Below the pieces are notes generated by a model that saw only the letters and a program-made list of their open reading frames with translations, did not search any database and had not been told where the DNA came from. Below, piece after piece: positions 1-8,679 of a stretch of DNA of 64,000 nt. This DNA is from Arthrobacter sp. AFG7.2 (lineage in GTDB: Bacteria; Actinomycetota; Actinomycetes; Actinomycetales; Micrococcaceae), in assembly GCF_002892835.1 (NCBI RefSeq), contig NZ_PJMB01000002.1, positions 186,001-250,000 on the forward strand, written 5' to 3'. Made by a program: the position numbers and the translations under genes. The stretch's first letter is position 1, and each line of letters opens with the position of its first letter.

Positions 1-2015
1 AGGGTGCCCACTGTCCGGGCCCAGGCCAGCTGCTGGTCCGAGCCCGGCGCGGCCCGGTCCATTTCGGCAGCTGCGGTGGCCAGGAAGGAGGACCGGGCGG
101 CGTCCCGGGCTGTTGCCGGGGTGTAGCGTTCGACGGCGGTGCTTGCGTTTTCCAGGATGTTCAGCAGCACGCCGATGCCTGTCTCCGCCGGACCGAACGC
201 GGCAACGGCGTCAACGTAGTGTGCGGCAGGGCTTTCGCCGTCGCGGGCCGAGTTCCACAGGGCCGTCCAGCACAGGGCGCGTGCCATCGGGTCCACGATC
301 CGGTCCAGTGATGAGCGGACCGTCTCTTCGGATGCCGGGTCCAGGCGGACCTTGGCGTACGTGAGGTCGTCGTCATTTACCAGCAGGAGCGCCGGCCGCG
401 GCCGTCCGGTGAGTTCCGGAAGCTCAGTCCGTGCACCCTTCACGTCAGTTTCGAGGCTCCCGGACCGCACCAGCGCGCCTCCGGCGTCGAAATCGTAGCA
501 ACCCACGCGCAGGCGGTGCGGGCGCAGTTCCTCACGTCCCGTGACCGGGTCCGTGGCGTCCTGGACGATCGACACGGCGCCCAGGACGCCGTCGTCGTCA
601 GTCCCCGGAACGATCTCCAGGGAAAGCGTGGAGATGCCGGAGGTCTGCAGCCACTGCTGCGCCCAGCCGTCCAGGTCCCGGCCTGAAGAAGCACTCAGGG
701 CCGCCAGCAGGTCGCCAAGGGACGTGTTGCCGTAGGCGTGCTTGCGGAAGTAGGCCCGGGCACCGGTGATAAACGCCTCGAACCCCACATAGGCGACCAG
801 CTGCTTCAGGACGGAGGCGCCCTTGGCGTAGGTGATGCCGTCAAAATTCTGCTTGGCGGCCTCGAGGTCCGGGATGTCCGCCACGATGGGATGCGTGGTG
901 GGCAGCTGGTCCTGGACGTAGGCCCAGGCCTTGCGCTTGTTGGCGAAGTTCACCCACGCCGTGTCCCAGCCGGTTGCCTCGTCCACACCCAGGCTGCCCA
1001 TGTAGTCCGCGAAGGATTCCTTGAGCCACAGGTCATCCCACCACTGCATGGTCACCAGGTCGCCGAACCACATGTGCGCCATTTCGTGCATCAGGGTATT
1101 GGCGCGTCCTTGGTACTGGGCATCGGTGGCGCGGGAGGTGAACACGTAACTCTCGGTGAACGTCACCAGGCCGGGGTTCTCCATGGCCCCGAGGTTGTAC
1201 TCCGGCACGAATGCCTGGTCGTACTTGCCCCAGGGGTAGGGGTAGTCGAAGAGCCTGTTGAAGAAGTCCAGTCCGTTCTTCGTCAGCGTGAACAGCTCGC
1301 CGGTGTCAAAGGATTCAGCCATGGAAGCCCGGCAATAGAGGGCCAGCGGCACGTCCAGGGCGGTGCCGTCGTCGAGCGTTGCCTGCCAGCGGTCCTCCGC
1401 CTTGAAGTACGGCCCGGCCAGCACGGTGGTGATGTAGGTGGACATGGGCTCGGTGGTGGCGAAGTCCCAACGTGCTGCGGTGTCGTCGCCGGGAAGGGGC
1501 GTGCGCCTGACTTCGGCGCCGTTGGAGGCAACCTGCCAGCCGGCGGGAGCCGTCACATGGAAGGTGTAGGCGGCCTTCAGGTCGGGCTGTTCAAAGTTGG
1601 CGAACACCCTGCGGGCGTCGGCGGGCTCGTACTGGGTGTAGAGGTAGCACTGGCCGTCCGCAGGATCGAAAAACCGGTGCATGCCCTCGCCGGAGCGGCT
1701 GTAGAGGGCCGTTCCGGTGACGGTCACCTGGTTCTCGGCCTGCAGGTTGTCCAGCCTGATTCTGGCGCCGTCCGCCACATCCTCCACGCGGAGTTCCTCA
1801 CCGTTGAGGGACACGCTGTGGACGGTGCCGATGAAGTCCAGGAACGTCGGGGTACCCGGCTCGGAGGCGGTGAAGCTGATGGTGGTGCTGGTTGGATAGC
1901 CGGCCACCTCCGGATCCGGCCCCTGCCGCACGTCCAGGGATACGTCATAACTGGTGGTGCTGATCAGGGCTGAACGTTGGGCGGCTTCATCGCGCTGCAG
2001 ATTCTCATGTGACAC
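1..2015 (-). CDS. pepN: Aminopeptidase N, M1 family zinc metallopeptidase (C-terminus outside window)
   Basis: Removes N-terminal amino acids from peptides in the cytoplasm. The minus strand reads open from a GTG at 2015 to the window edge, giving about 671 residues of a family that is usually about 850, so the C-terminal helical domain is cut off by the window and not by mutation. The exopeptidase motif GAMENPG lies near 1187-1170, followed by the zinc motif HEMAH in HEMAHMWFGD near 1090-1060 and the third zinc ligand Glu in LKESFADYMG. The N-terminal beta domain (start SHENLQRDEAAQRSALISTT) resembles the actinobacterial PepN type. The start is supported by the protein beginning where homology normally does; an ATG six bases downstream is in another frame. 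Confidence 0.93.
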   Translation of the reverse strand, partial: MSHENLQRDEAAQRSALISTTSYDVSLDVRQGPDPEVAGYPTSTTISFTASEPGTPTFLDFIGTVHSVSLNGEELRVEDVADGARIRLDNLQAENQVTVTGTALYSRSGEGMHRFFDPADGQCYLYTQYEPADARRVFANFEQPDLKAAYTFHVTAPAGWQVASNGAEVRRTPLPGDDTAARWDFATTEPMSTYITTVLAGPYFKAEDRWQATLDDGTALDVPLALYCRASMAESFDTGELFTLTKNGLDFFNRLFDYPYPWGKYDQAFVPEYNLGAMENPGLVTFTESYVFTSRATDAQYQGRANTLMHEMAHMWFGDLVTMQWWDDLWLKESFADYMGSLGVDEATGWDTAWVNFANKRKAWAYVQDQLPTTHPIVADIPDLEAAKQNFDGITYAKGASVLKQLVAYVGFEAFITGARAYFRKHAYGNTSLGDLLAALSASSGRDLDGWAQQWLQTSGISTLSLEIVPGTDDDGVLGAVSIVQDATDPVTGREELRPHRLRVGCYDFDAGGALVRSGSLETDVKGARTELPELTGRPRPALLLVNDDDLTYAKVRLDPASEETVRSSLDRIVDPMARALCWTALWNSARDGESPAAHYVDAVAAFGPAETGIGVLLNILENASTAVERYTPATARDAARSSFLATAAAEMDRAAPGSDQQLAWARTVGT

Positions 2016-2049
2016 CCAGCTATCTAATCACGAGGTGTTTGATCACAAT

Positions 2050-3105
2050 TCAGGACGCAATCAGCAGGGCTGCGGCCAGTCCCAGGAGGGCGATCAGGAG
2101 CCATGATGCCAGGGCCGCCAGCAGCGCCCGTCCGCCGGTGTGCAGCAGCGTCCTGATCCGCACGGCGGACCCGAGTCCGAACAGGGCGGCACCGAGCAGG
2201 ATGTCCTGCAGCACCGCTCCGGCCTCCAGCCAGCCCGGCGCCAGCCACCCCGTGGAGCGGAGGCCCACCATCGCCATAAACCCGATCACGAAGAGCGGCA
2301 CCACCGGCGGCAGCCTGGCTTCTTCCGCTTCGGCAGGGTTCCCCGGCGGAGGCACAAACCGGTGGTGCGCGCCGGCCAGCGCAGTGACCGGCGCCAGCAG
2401 GAGCACCCGGGTGAGCTTAACCACGACGGCGATGCCCAGCGCCGCCGTTCCTGCGGTTTGCGCCGTGGCCACCACCTGGCCGACGTCGTGCACTGATGCG
2501 CCGGTCCAGGCGCCGAACACGGGCGCGCTGAGCTGCAGGGGATGTACGAGAAGTGGCAGGACGCCGATGGCAAGGGTTCCGCAGAGGGTCACGAGTGCCA
2601 CCGGCAGGACGGTGTCCACGTGCCGGATCCGGCGCACGGCGGCCATCGCGCCGATGGCGGAGGCACCGCAGATGGAAAACCCTGTTGCCACAAGGAGCGA
2701 GGTCACCGGCGGCAGCCGGAAGAGCCGGGAGATCAGGTACGTTCCACCGAAGCTGGCCGCCACCACGCCGACGATCAGGACCAGCGCCAGCCAGCCCAGT
2801 CCCAGCACGTCCATGATGCTGACTTTCAGGCCTAGCAGGACGATGCCGCCGCGCATCAGGTGCTTCCCGGCGAAGTCCAGCCCCGGCCTCGCCCTGCCGG
2901 CCGTCCACGCCCCGGCCCAGGGCAGGTTGGCGGCCAGGACGCCCAGGACCACAGCCAGAGTCATCGCGGGCAGCGCAGGCACAAACCGGTGAACCAGGAA
3001 GGCTGCTGCCAGGGCGGCGGCCGCGGTTGCCAGCCCCGGGAGCAGCCGCGTGGCCCGTCCTGGCAGGCCGGGGCCGGGGTGGCGGAAGGATCTGCGGACT
3101 GGCAC
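2050..3105 (-). CDS. YeiH/UPF0324-family putative sulfate exporter, membrane protein
   Basis: A 351-residue polytopic membrane protein starting with GTG. About ten hydrophobic segments run through it, and the region FAGKHLMRGGIVLLGLKVS followed by GFSICGASAIGAMAAVRR is typical of the YeiH/YadS (Cons_hypoth698) family. Members are annotated as putative sulfate exporters, mostly by inference, so the substrate is not known from this sequence. It lies 34 bp upstream of pepN on the same strand and may be co-transcribed with it. On the other side it diverges from the ATP-grasp operon across about 110 bp that must carry promoters for both. Confidence 0.85.
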   Translation of the reverse strand: MPVRRSFRHPGPGLPGRATRLLPGLATAAAALAAAFLVHRFVPALPAMTLAVVLGVLAANLPWAGAWTAGRARPGLDFAGKHLMRGGIVLLGLKVSIMDVLGLGWLALVLIVGVVAASFGGTYLISRLFRLPPVTSLLVATGFSICGASAIGAMAAVRRIRHVDTVLPVALVTLCGTLAIGVLPLLVHPLQLSAPVFGAWTGASVHDVGQVVATAQTAGTAALGIAVVVKLTRVLLLAPVTALAGAHHRFVPPPGNPAEAEEARLPPVVPLFVIGFMAMVGLRSTGWLAPGWLEAGAVLQDILLGAALFGLGSAVRIRTLLHTGGRALLAALASWLLIALLGLAAALLIAS

Positions 3106-3218
3106 TCACCTACTGTGCCGGAAAAGTTGCGCAATGCACGAACCGCAGCACCCCCGCCAACACGCCAGAATGGATGGCAGTAATGAATTCGAAACAAAAA
3201 GATGGTTGGCTATTGGAC

Positions 3219-4775
3219 ATGTCAGACCTATTCCAGGATTACTCCGTGGCCGCCGGCCGGTCCGGAGCCTACGACGAGATGTTCGCCCCCGGGCAACAGG
3301 CCAGGGGCTCTTATGAGCAGGTGGCGGACGCCCTTCGCAAGCTCTCCCTGGCGGATGTGAGCGCACGCGCCGACTCGATGGCGCGCACTTTCCTGGACCG
3401 CGGTGTGACGTTCGATTTCGCCGGCGAGGAGCGTCCCTTCCCGCTGGACATCGTCCCCCGGGTCATTCCCGCGGGGGAGTGGGACGTGCTGGAGCGCGGG
3501 GTGGCCCAGCGGGTCCGCGCGCTGGAAGCCTTCCTCAACGACGTGTACGACAAGATGACCGTGGTGGCCGACGGCGTGATCCCCCGGCAGCTGGTCACCA
3601 CCAGCGCGCACTTCCACCGGCAGGTCCACGGCTTCGAACCGGCCGGCGGCGTCCGCGTCCACATTTCGGGCATCGACGTTGTCCGTGACGCCGCCGGCAC
3701 GTTCCGCGTTCTGGAGGACAACGTCCGCGTTCCCTCAGGCGTGAGCTACGTCCTGGAGAACCGCCGGGCCATGGCCAAGGGCCTGCCCGAAGCCTTCGGC
3801 CAGCAGCTCATCCGGCCCGTCGAGGAGTACCCCCGCCGGCTGCTCTCTGCCCTGCGCAAAACGGCGCCCTCCGGCGTCGACGATCCCACCGTCGTCGTCC
3901 TGACCCCCGGCGTGTTCAACAGCGCCTACTTCGAGCACACCCTGCTGGCCGGCCTCATGGGCGTTGAACTGGTGGAGGGCCGCGACCTGATCTGCCGCGG
4001 AAACCGCGTCTACATGCGCACCACCGCCGGCGAACAGCGCGTCGATGTTATCTACAAACGGATCGACGACGATTTCCTTGATCCCCTGCAGTTCCGCTCC
4101 GACTCCATGCTCGGCTGCCCCGGTCTGGTGAACGCTGCCCGGGCAGGCGGCGTGACCATCGCCAACGCCGTGGGCAACGGCGTCGCTGACGACAAACTGG
4201 TCTACAGTTACGTCCCTGACCTGATCCGGTACTACCTGAGCGAGGAGCCCATCATCGCCAACGTGGACACGTACCGCCTGGAGGAGAAGGAAGCCCGGGA
4301 GTACACCCTGGACAACCTGGCCGAACTGGTGGTCAAGCCCGTGGACGGCTCCGGCGGCAAGGGCCTGGTCATTGGCCCGGACGCTTCCAGGGATGAGCTG
4401 GACGCCCTGCGCCAGCGGGTCATCGCCGATCCCCGCGGCTGGATTGCGCAGCCCGTGCTGCAGCTCTCCACGGTCCCCACGCTGAGCGGGGACAAGTTCG
4501 GCCCCCGCCACGTGGACCTGCGGCCCTTCGCCGTGAACGACGGCGACAACGTCTGGGTGCTCCCCGGCGGGCTGACGCGCGTGGCGCTCAAGGAGGGCTC
4601 ACTGATTGTGAACTCCAGCCAGGGCGGCGGATCCAAGGACACCTGGGTCCTGGCAGATTCTCCGCAGGTGCCGGTGGAAACCCTGCCGCGTCCCTCCATC
4701 TCCGTCCGGGAGCGCGTCTCCGTATGGCCGGTGGAAAGCAACTGGCGGGACCGCCAGTCGGAGCAGCAGCAGTGA
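3219..4775 (+). CDS. Circularly permuted ATP-grasp protein (DUF404/DUF407 type)
   Basis: 518 residues. The protein shows the circularly permuted ATP-grasp arrangement: a substrate half with VLTPGVFNSAYFEH near residue 226, then the nucleotide half with VVKPVDGSGGKGLVIG near 370, DLRPFAV near 433 and VLPGGLTRVAL near 446. ATP-grasp enzymes of this type are predicted to join carboxylates to amines (amidoligases); no substrate is established. It is the first gene of a three-gene operon with an alpha-E protein and a transglutaminase-like protein, the order conserved in many bacteria. The start is uncertain: ATG 3219 gives MSDLFQDYSV, the common N-terminus in relatives as I recall them, while in-frame ATGs at 3183 and 3174 would add 12 or 15 residues. 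No strong ribosome binding site decides between them. Confidence 0.9.
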   Translation: MSDLFQDYSVAAGRSGAYDEMFAPGQQARGSYEQVADALRKLSLADVSARADSMARTFLDRGVTFDFAGEERPFPLDIVPRVIPAGEWDVLERGVAQRVRALEAFLNDVYDKMTVVADGVIPRQLVTTSAHFHRQVHGFEPAGGVRVHISGIDVVRDAAGTFRVLEDNVRVPSGVSYVLENRRAMAKGLPEAFGQQLIRPVEEYPRRLLSALRKTAPSGVDDPTVVVLTPGVFNSAYFEHTLLAGLMGVELVEGRDLICRGNRVYMRTTAGEQRVDVIYKRIDDDFLDPLQFRSDSMLGCPGLVNAARAGGVTIANAVGNGVADDKLVYSYVPDLIRYYLSEEPIIANVDTYRLEEKEAREYTLDNLAELVVKPVDGSGGKGLVIGPDASRDELDALRQRVIADPRGWIAQPVLQLSTVPTLSGDKFGPRHVDLRPFAVNDGDNVWVLPGGLTRVALKEGSLIVNSSQGGGSKDTWVLADSPQVPVETLPRPSISVRERVSVWPVESNWRDRQSEQQQ

Positions 4776-4835
4776 GCCGGGCCATGACCCACGCAGTCTC
4801 TTTTCCAGTTCCGGGCGCGCAGGAGGTAGCCGCGA

Positions 4836-5762
4836 ATGCTTAGCCGTATTGCCGAGTCCCTTTTCTGGATCGGCCGTTATGTGGAGCGTGCCGACGGCAC
4901 CGCCCGCATCCTGGACGTGCACCTGGAGCGCCTTAACCACCTGCCCATGGACGAGCGCAAAAGTGTGGCACAGGAACTCCTTGCCGTGATGGGCGCCCGC
5001 CCGCAGAGCGAGGATTTCGGCCTGCCGGAACTGCTGCACGCGCTGGCCTATGACAAGACCAGCGCCACCTCCATTGCAGGATCCCTGGGAGCGGCACGCG
5101 AGAACGCCCGCCGGGCCCGGGAAACTGTCTCCTCCGGCTTGTGGGAGAGCCTGAACACCACTTACTACGGGCTGAGCCAGCACCGCAAGGACGTGGTGGG
5201 CACCTACCGGTTCTGCAACTGGACGCTGGAACGGACAGCCATGGTCAGCGGCCTGGCGGACACCACCGTCAGCCATGATGAAAGCTGGCTCTTCCTGGTG
5301 CTGGGCCGCTCCCTGGAGCGGGCCGACATGACCGCGCGCATGCTCTCCACCCGGGACGTGCTCTCCGCCGGAATGTCCTGGGTCAACATGCTCCGCTGCG
5401 CCGGGGCGTACGAGTCCTTCCTGCGTACCCGCCGGGCCGCCTTCGGTGACCAGCACGCCGCTGAGTTCCTGCTCCTTGACCGGCTGTTCCCGCGGTCCAT
5501 CGTCTACGCCCTGCGGGACGCCGACGAGTGCCTGGCAAAGCTCGATCCCTCCGCCCAGCGGGTGGGCTTTATCAATGACGCCCGGCGGATTGTTGGCCAG
5601 GCGCGGACGTTCCTTGAGTTCCACCGCACGGATGATCTGATGTCCGAGCTGCCGGAACACATGGAGCGCGTGCAGAAGGCTGTGTCCCAGGCGTCGGACG
5701 CCATTTCCCGTAAGTACTTCAATCAGGCGGATGAATTGGCCTGGGTGGGAGAAGTTTCATGA
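4836..5762 (+). CDS. Alpha-E domain protein (DUF403)
   Basis: 308 residues, nearly all helical, starting MLSRIAESLFWIGRYVERAD, the signature N-terminus of the alpha-E (DUF403) family. A repeated pattern, ERADMTARMLSTRDV near residue 167, matches the first helix and suggests internal duplication. No catalytic motif is visible. The family is known only from genomic association with circularly permuted ATP-grasp and transglutaminase-like proteins, and it probably supports the amidoligase reaction or binds its product; that role is inference. It starts 60 bp after the ATP-grasp gene, behind an AGGAGGTAG-type binding site, and its stop overlaps the next start (ATGA). Confidence 0.92.
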   Translation: MLSRIAESLFWIGRYVERADGTARILDVHLERLNHLPMDERKSVAQELLAVMGARPQSEDFGLPELLHALAYDKTSATSIAGSLGAARENARRARETVSSGLWESLNTTYYGLSQHRKDVVGTYRFCNWTLERTAMVSGLADTTVSHDESWLFLVLGRSLERADMTARMLSTRDVLSAGMSWVNMLRCAGAYESFLRTRRAAFGDQHAAEFLLLDRLFPRSIVYALRDADECLAKLDPSAQRVGFINDARRIVGQARTFLEFHRTDDLMSELPEHMERVQKAVSQASDAISRKYFNQADELAWVGEVS

Positions 5763-6610
5763 CCCGGCTGAGTATCGTGCACAAGACGGCCTATAAGTAC
5801 AACAAACGGGTCACCCTGTCCTACAACGAGGCACGGATGACCCCGCTGACGGATTCGCAGCAGGTGGTGCTGGAATCGGTCGTCAAGGTGTCTCCGACCC
5901 AGGCGGCCGTCAGCACCTACCGCGATTACTGGGGCACCAGGGTTACTGCGTTCGATATGCAGATGCCGCACGAGCACCTCGAGGTGGTTTCCAATATCAC
6001 TGTGGAAGTCCACCGGGCAGAGAAGATTCCGGCCGAGCAGGACATTGCCGGCTGGGACGTCCTTGCCTCCCCGGAGACGCTCAACACCTTCAGCGACTGG
6101 CTGCCGCAGTCCAGGCTGAGCGGCCCGGGCGACGAAGTCCTGGGCATCATCCCCGGGGTAGTGGCCGGGAAGAACCCGCATGAGGCCGCCATGGCCGTGT
6201 TCGAGTGGATGCGGGGCGAGATGACCTACATGTCCGGGTCGACGGCGGTGACCACCAACGCGGAGGAAGCGTGGGGCCAGCGCCAGGGTGTCTGCCAGGA
6301 CCTGGCACACCTGGCCATTGGTGCACTGCGCAGCTGCGGGATTCCAGCCCGGTACGTGTCCGGCTACCTGCACCCCCGCTCCAGCGCGGGCGTCGGCGAG
6401 ACGGTGGCCGGCCAGTCGCACGCCTGGCTGGAATTCTGGGACGGCGACTGGCGGAGCTGGGATCCCACCAACCACAAGCCGGCGGGCGACTTCCATGTCA
6501 CTGTGGCCCGCGGCAGGGACTACCGGGACGTGCCTCCACTCAAGGGCATCCTGTCCGGCGGCGGCGGCTCGGCACTGAGCGTCAGCGTGGAGATTACGCA
6601 ACTCGCCTGA
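5759..6610 (+). CDS. Transglutaminase-like cysteine peptidase family protein
   Basis: 283 residues. The N-terminal part (TRLSIVHKTAYKYNKRVTLS) is the bacterial transglutaminase-like N-terminal beta domain. The catalytic triad is intact: Cys179 in GVCQDLAH, His221 in SHAWLEFW and Asp235 in WDPTNHK. Relatives act as peptidases or amidases, or are predicted to ligate or cleave the amide products made by the neighbouring ATP-grasp protein. There is no signal peptide, so it acts in the cytoplasm. It overlaps the alpha-E gene by four bases (ATGA), which points to translational coupling and completes the operon of 3219-6610. Confidence 0.93.
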   Translation: MTRLSIVHKTAYKYNKRVTLSYNEARMTPLTDSQQVVLESVVKVSPTQAAVSTYRDYWGTRVTAFDMQMPHEHLEVVSNITVEVHRAEKIPAEQDIAGWDVLASPETLNTFSDWLPQSRLSGPGDEVLGIIPGVVAGKNPHEAAMAVFEWMRGEMTYMSGSTAVTTNAEEAWGQRQGVCQDLAHLAIGALRSCGIPARYVSGYLHPRSSAGVGETVAGQSHAWLEFWDGDWRSWDPTNHKPAGDFHVTVARGRDYRDVPPLKGILSGGGGSALSVSVEITQLA

Positions 6611-6615
6611 CCGGC

Positions 6616-6649
6616 GCCGTCCCTGCTTGCCCGCGCCAACGGGGACGGC
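6616..6649. terminator. Candidate bidirectional terminator between convergent genes
   Basis: An 8-bp inverted repeat, GCCGTCCC at 6616-6623 and GGGACGGC at 6642-6649, lies six bases after the transglutaminase-like gene and before the end of the convergent flavin-binding gene. The loop is long and there is no U-run, so this is a weak candidate. Confidence 0.35.
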
Positions 6650-6672
6650 TCAGGCGGGGCGGCCCGGCCGTG

Positions 6673-7140
6673 CTACTCCTGGGCAGCCCTGGCAGCGCCG
6701 CTGAGCTGGGTCCACCAGGTCATCGGTTCAGTCACCCTGAAGCGGCGGCCTGTGATGCTGTCCGGGGTAATGCGGACGAACACGTCCTTCTTGCCTGCCT
6801 GCCAGGGGAAGAGGAAGAGCTGCGTGGTCTCCAGGACCTGTTCGGTGCCCGTGACGACGGCGGCCGTCCCCTTCACCACGACGCTCCACGCCAGCCCGGT
6901 GTCAGGGTCCACTCCGTCTGCCTCCACGGCTACCGCAGCGTCTTCCGAAGCACCCGACAACTTGGTTCCCTCGCTGGTCCGGAACACCAGTGTGCCGCCG
7001 TCAACGGTGTAGTTGATGGGGAAAATATCCGGGCGCCCGGCCACAAGGACTGCCAGCCTGCCAACAGACACGGTCCGGAGCGCGGCCCAGCACTCATGGT
7101 GTTCAAGGTTCTGCACGTCAGATATAGGTTCGCCGCTCAT
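6673..7140 (-). CDS. Pyridoxamine 5'-phosphate oxidase family, flavin or F420-binding protein
   Basis: 155 residues with the split-barrel fold pattern of the PNPOx-like family: VGRLAVLVAGRPDIFPINY near the N-terminus, LVFRTSEGTKL in the middle and a FVRITPDSITGRRFRV strand near the C-terminus. Small stand-alone members bind FMN, F420 or haem and are often of unknown substrate; the Pyridox_ox_2 group is the best fit. Nothing identifies it as the vitamin B6 enzyme PdxH. It lies 15 bp downstream of the SDR gene on the same strand and is probably co-transcribed with it. Confidence 0.82.
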   Translation of the reverse strand: MSGEPISDVQNLEHHECWAALRTVSVGRLAVLVAGRPDIFPINYTVDGGTLVFRTSEGTKLSGASEDAAVAVEADGVDPDTGLAWSVVVKGTAAVVTGTEQVLETTQLFLFPWQAGKKDVFVRITPDSITGRRFRVTEPMTWWTQLSGAARAAQE

Positions 7141-7155
7141 GCCGCGAGCTTACCC

Positions 7156-8616
7156 TTACCAGGGGCTGGGTTTGTAGTCCTTGAGGAACACCCCGTACTG
7201 GTCCTCGCCGTTCTCTCCCATAACGATGGGATCATAGACGCGCGCCGCGCCGTCCACGAGGTCCAGGGGCGCGTGGAAGCCTTCCTCCATGAGCCTGACC
7301 TTGGTGAAGTGCGGCCGTTCATCGGTGATCCAGCCGGTATCCACCGCGGTCATCAGGATGCCGTCGCTGTCCAGCATTTCCTGGGCGCTGGTGCGGGTCA
7401 TCATGTTGAGCGCTGCCTTGGCCATGTTGGTATGCGGATGCCCCGGGCCCTTGTAGGCGCGGGAGAACTGCCCTTCCATGGCGGAGACGTTCACGATGTA
7501 CTTCCGGCGGGCGGTGGAGCGCTTCATAGCCCCGCGCAGCCGGCTGACCAGCAGGAACGGCGCGGTCACGTTGCAGAGCTGCACCTCGAGCATCTCCAGC
7601 GGGTCCACCTCGTCCACCACCTGCGTCCAGCTGTTGATGGTGGCGAGGTCCGGGACCAGGCCGCCGGCGTCGATGGCCGTTCCGGACGCAATGCGTTCCA
7701 GCGAGGCCGACCCGGTGGACAGTGCCAGGGACGTAATGGCATCGCCGGCCAGGACCGGGTGTTCGGTGACGCTGCTGGCGAGCGTCAGGGGGTGCTTGTC
7801 GTGGGCATGCCCGAACGTCACGAGTTCGGGGCCGCCGTTGGCCTGTTCCAGGGCTGGCGGGAGCGCTTCATCTTCGGCGTCCACCAACGGCTTGTAGGCG
7901 TTGCCGGACCGGCGCACAGTCTGGGCCGCGTTGTTGATGATGATGTCAAGGGGACCGGCCTCGTTAAGCGAATCCGTAAGGGCCATGACCTGGGCGGGAT
8001 CGCGCAGGTCAATGCCCACGATCCGCAGCCGGTGCAGCCAGTCGCTGCTGTCCTCCATGGCGGCGAACCGGCGGGCGGCGTCCTTGGGAAAGCGGGTGGT
8101 GATGGTGGTGTGTGCGCCGTCGCGAAGCAGCCGGAGCGCTATGTACATGCCGATTTTGGCACGCCCCCCGGTGAGCAGGGCACGGCGGCCGGTCAGGTCG
8201 GTCCGGGCATCCCGTTTGCCGTGGCTGAACGCGGCGCACTCGGGGCAAAGCTGGTGGTAGAAGGCGTCCACCTGGGTGTAGTGCTGCTTGCAGATGTAGC
8301 AGGGGCGGGACCGGATGAGGTGCCCGGCAACCTTGCCCGTGGCCGATGTTGCCAGCTTGTTGCCCCGGGTTTCGTCGTCGATCCGGTCGGGGGCGGCCGT
8401 GGCTGTCTGGGCCAGCACTGCCCGGTCTGCCTCGGAAATCAGGTCGCGCTTCGTGACCCGCCGGTGCCTCTTGACCGCCTTGAACATTTTCCCGGTGGCG
8501 CGCCGGACTGAAACGTAGTCCGGATGCTCCTCGTCATAAGCGTGGATGGTGTTCAGGACCTTGAGGCAGGCCTGGATTTCCTCAGGGGTCAGATCGGGGG
8601 AGCTCACTGTACCCAT
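7156..8616 (-). CDS. SDR-family oxidoreductase with N-terminal Cys4 zinc-knuckle region
   Basis: 486 residues, about twice a normal short-chain dehydrogenase. Residues 1-100 are helical and unassigned. Near 105-130 come two CxxC pairs, RPCYICKQHY and LCPECAAF, which look like a zinc ribbon. The NAD(P)-binding SDR domain begins near 145 with LLTGGRAKIGMYIALRLL and contains IIINNAAQTVR. The C-terminal half carries KYIVNVSAMEGQFSR and, downstream, HTNMAKAALNMMTR. The usual YxxxK is not obvious: the Asn-Met-Ala-Lys segment holds the Lys, with HTN where Tyr is expected, so catalysis may be altered. The substrate is unknown. It is transcribed in the same direction as glgC, 63 bp after its stop. Confidence 0.85.
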   Translation of the reverse strand: MGTVSSPDLTPEEIQACLKVLNTIHAYDEEHPDYVSVRRATGKMFKAVKRHRRVTKRDLISEADRAVLAQTATAAPDRIDDETRGNKLATSATGKVAGHLIRSRPCYICKQHYTQVDAFYHQLCPECAAFSHGKRDARTDLTGRRALLTGGRAKIGMYIALRLLRDGAHTTITTRFPKDAARRFAAMEDSSDWLHRLRIVGIDLRDPAQVMALTDSLNEAGPLDIIINNAAQTVRRSGNAYKPLVDAEDEALPPALEQANGGPELVTFGHAHDKHPLTLASSVTEHPVLAGDAITSLALSTGSASLERIASGTAIDAGGLVPDLATINSWTQVVDEVDPLEMLEVQLCNVTAPFLLVSRLRGAMKRSTARRKYIVNVSAMEGQFSRAYKGPGHPHTNMAKAALNMMTRTSAQEMLDSDGILMTAVDTGWITDERPHFTKVRLMEEGFHAPLDLVDGAARVYDPIVMGENGEDQYGVFLKDYKPSPW

Positions 8617-8679
8617 TTTACAGCCTGGGACATCGCCGGCCGCACCTCACTGGCGGTGGGCCGGCGTTGGGGGCCGGTG

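Noticed and set aside
6205..8511. Very long plus-strand open frame (768 codons) across the transglutaminase-like, PPOX and SDR genes
   Set aside because: It overlaps three genes with clear family motifs, and its composition (Gly, Arg, Pro and His rich) is the usual high-GC shadow of real genes.
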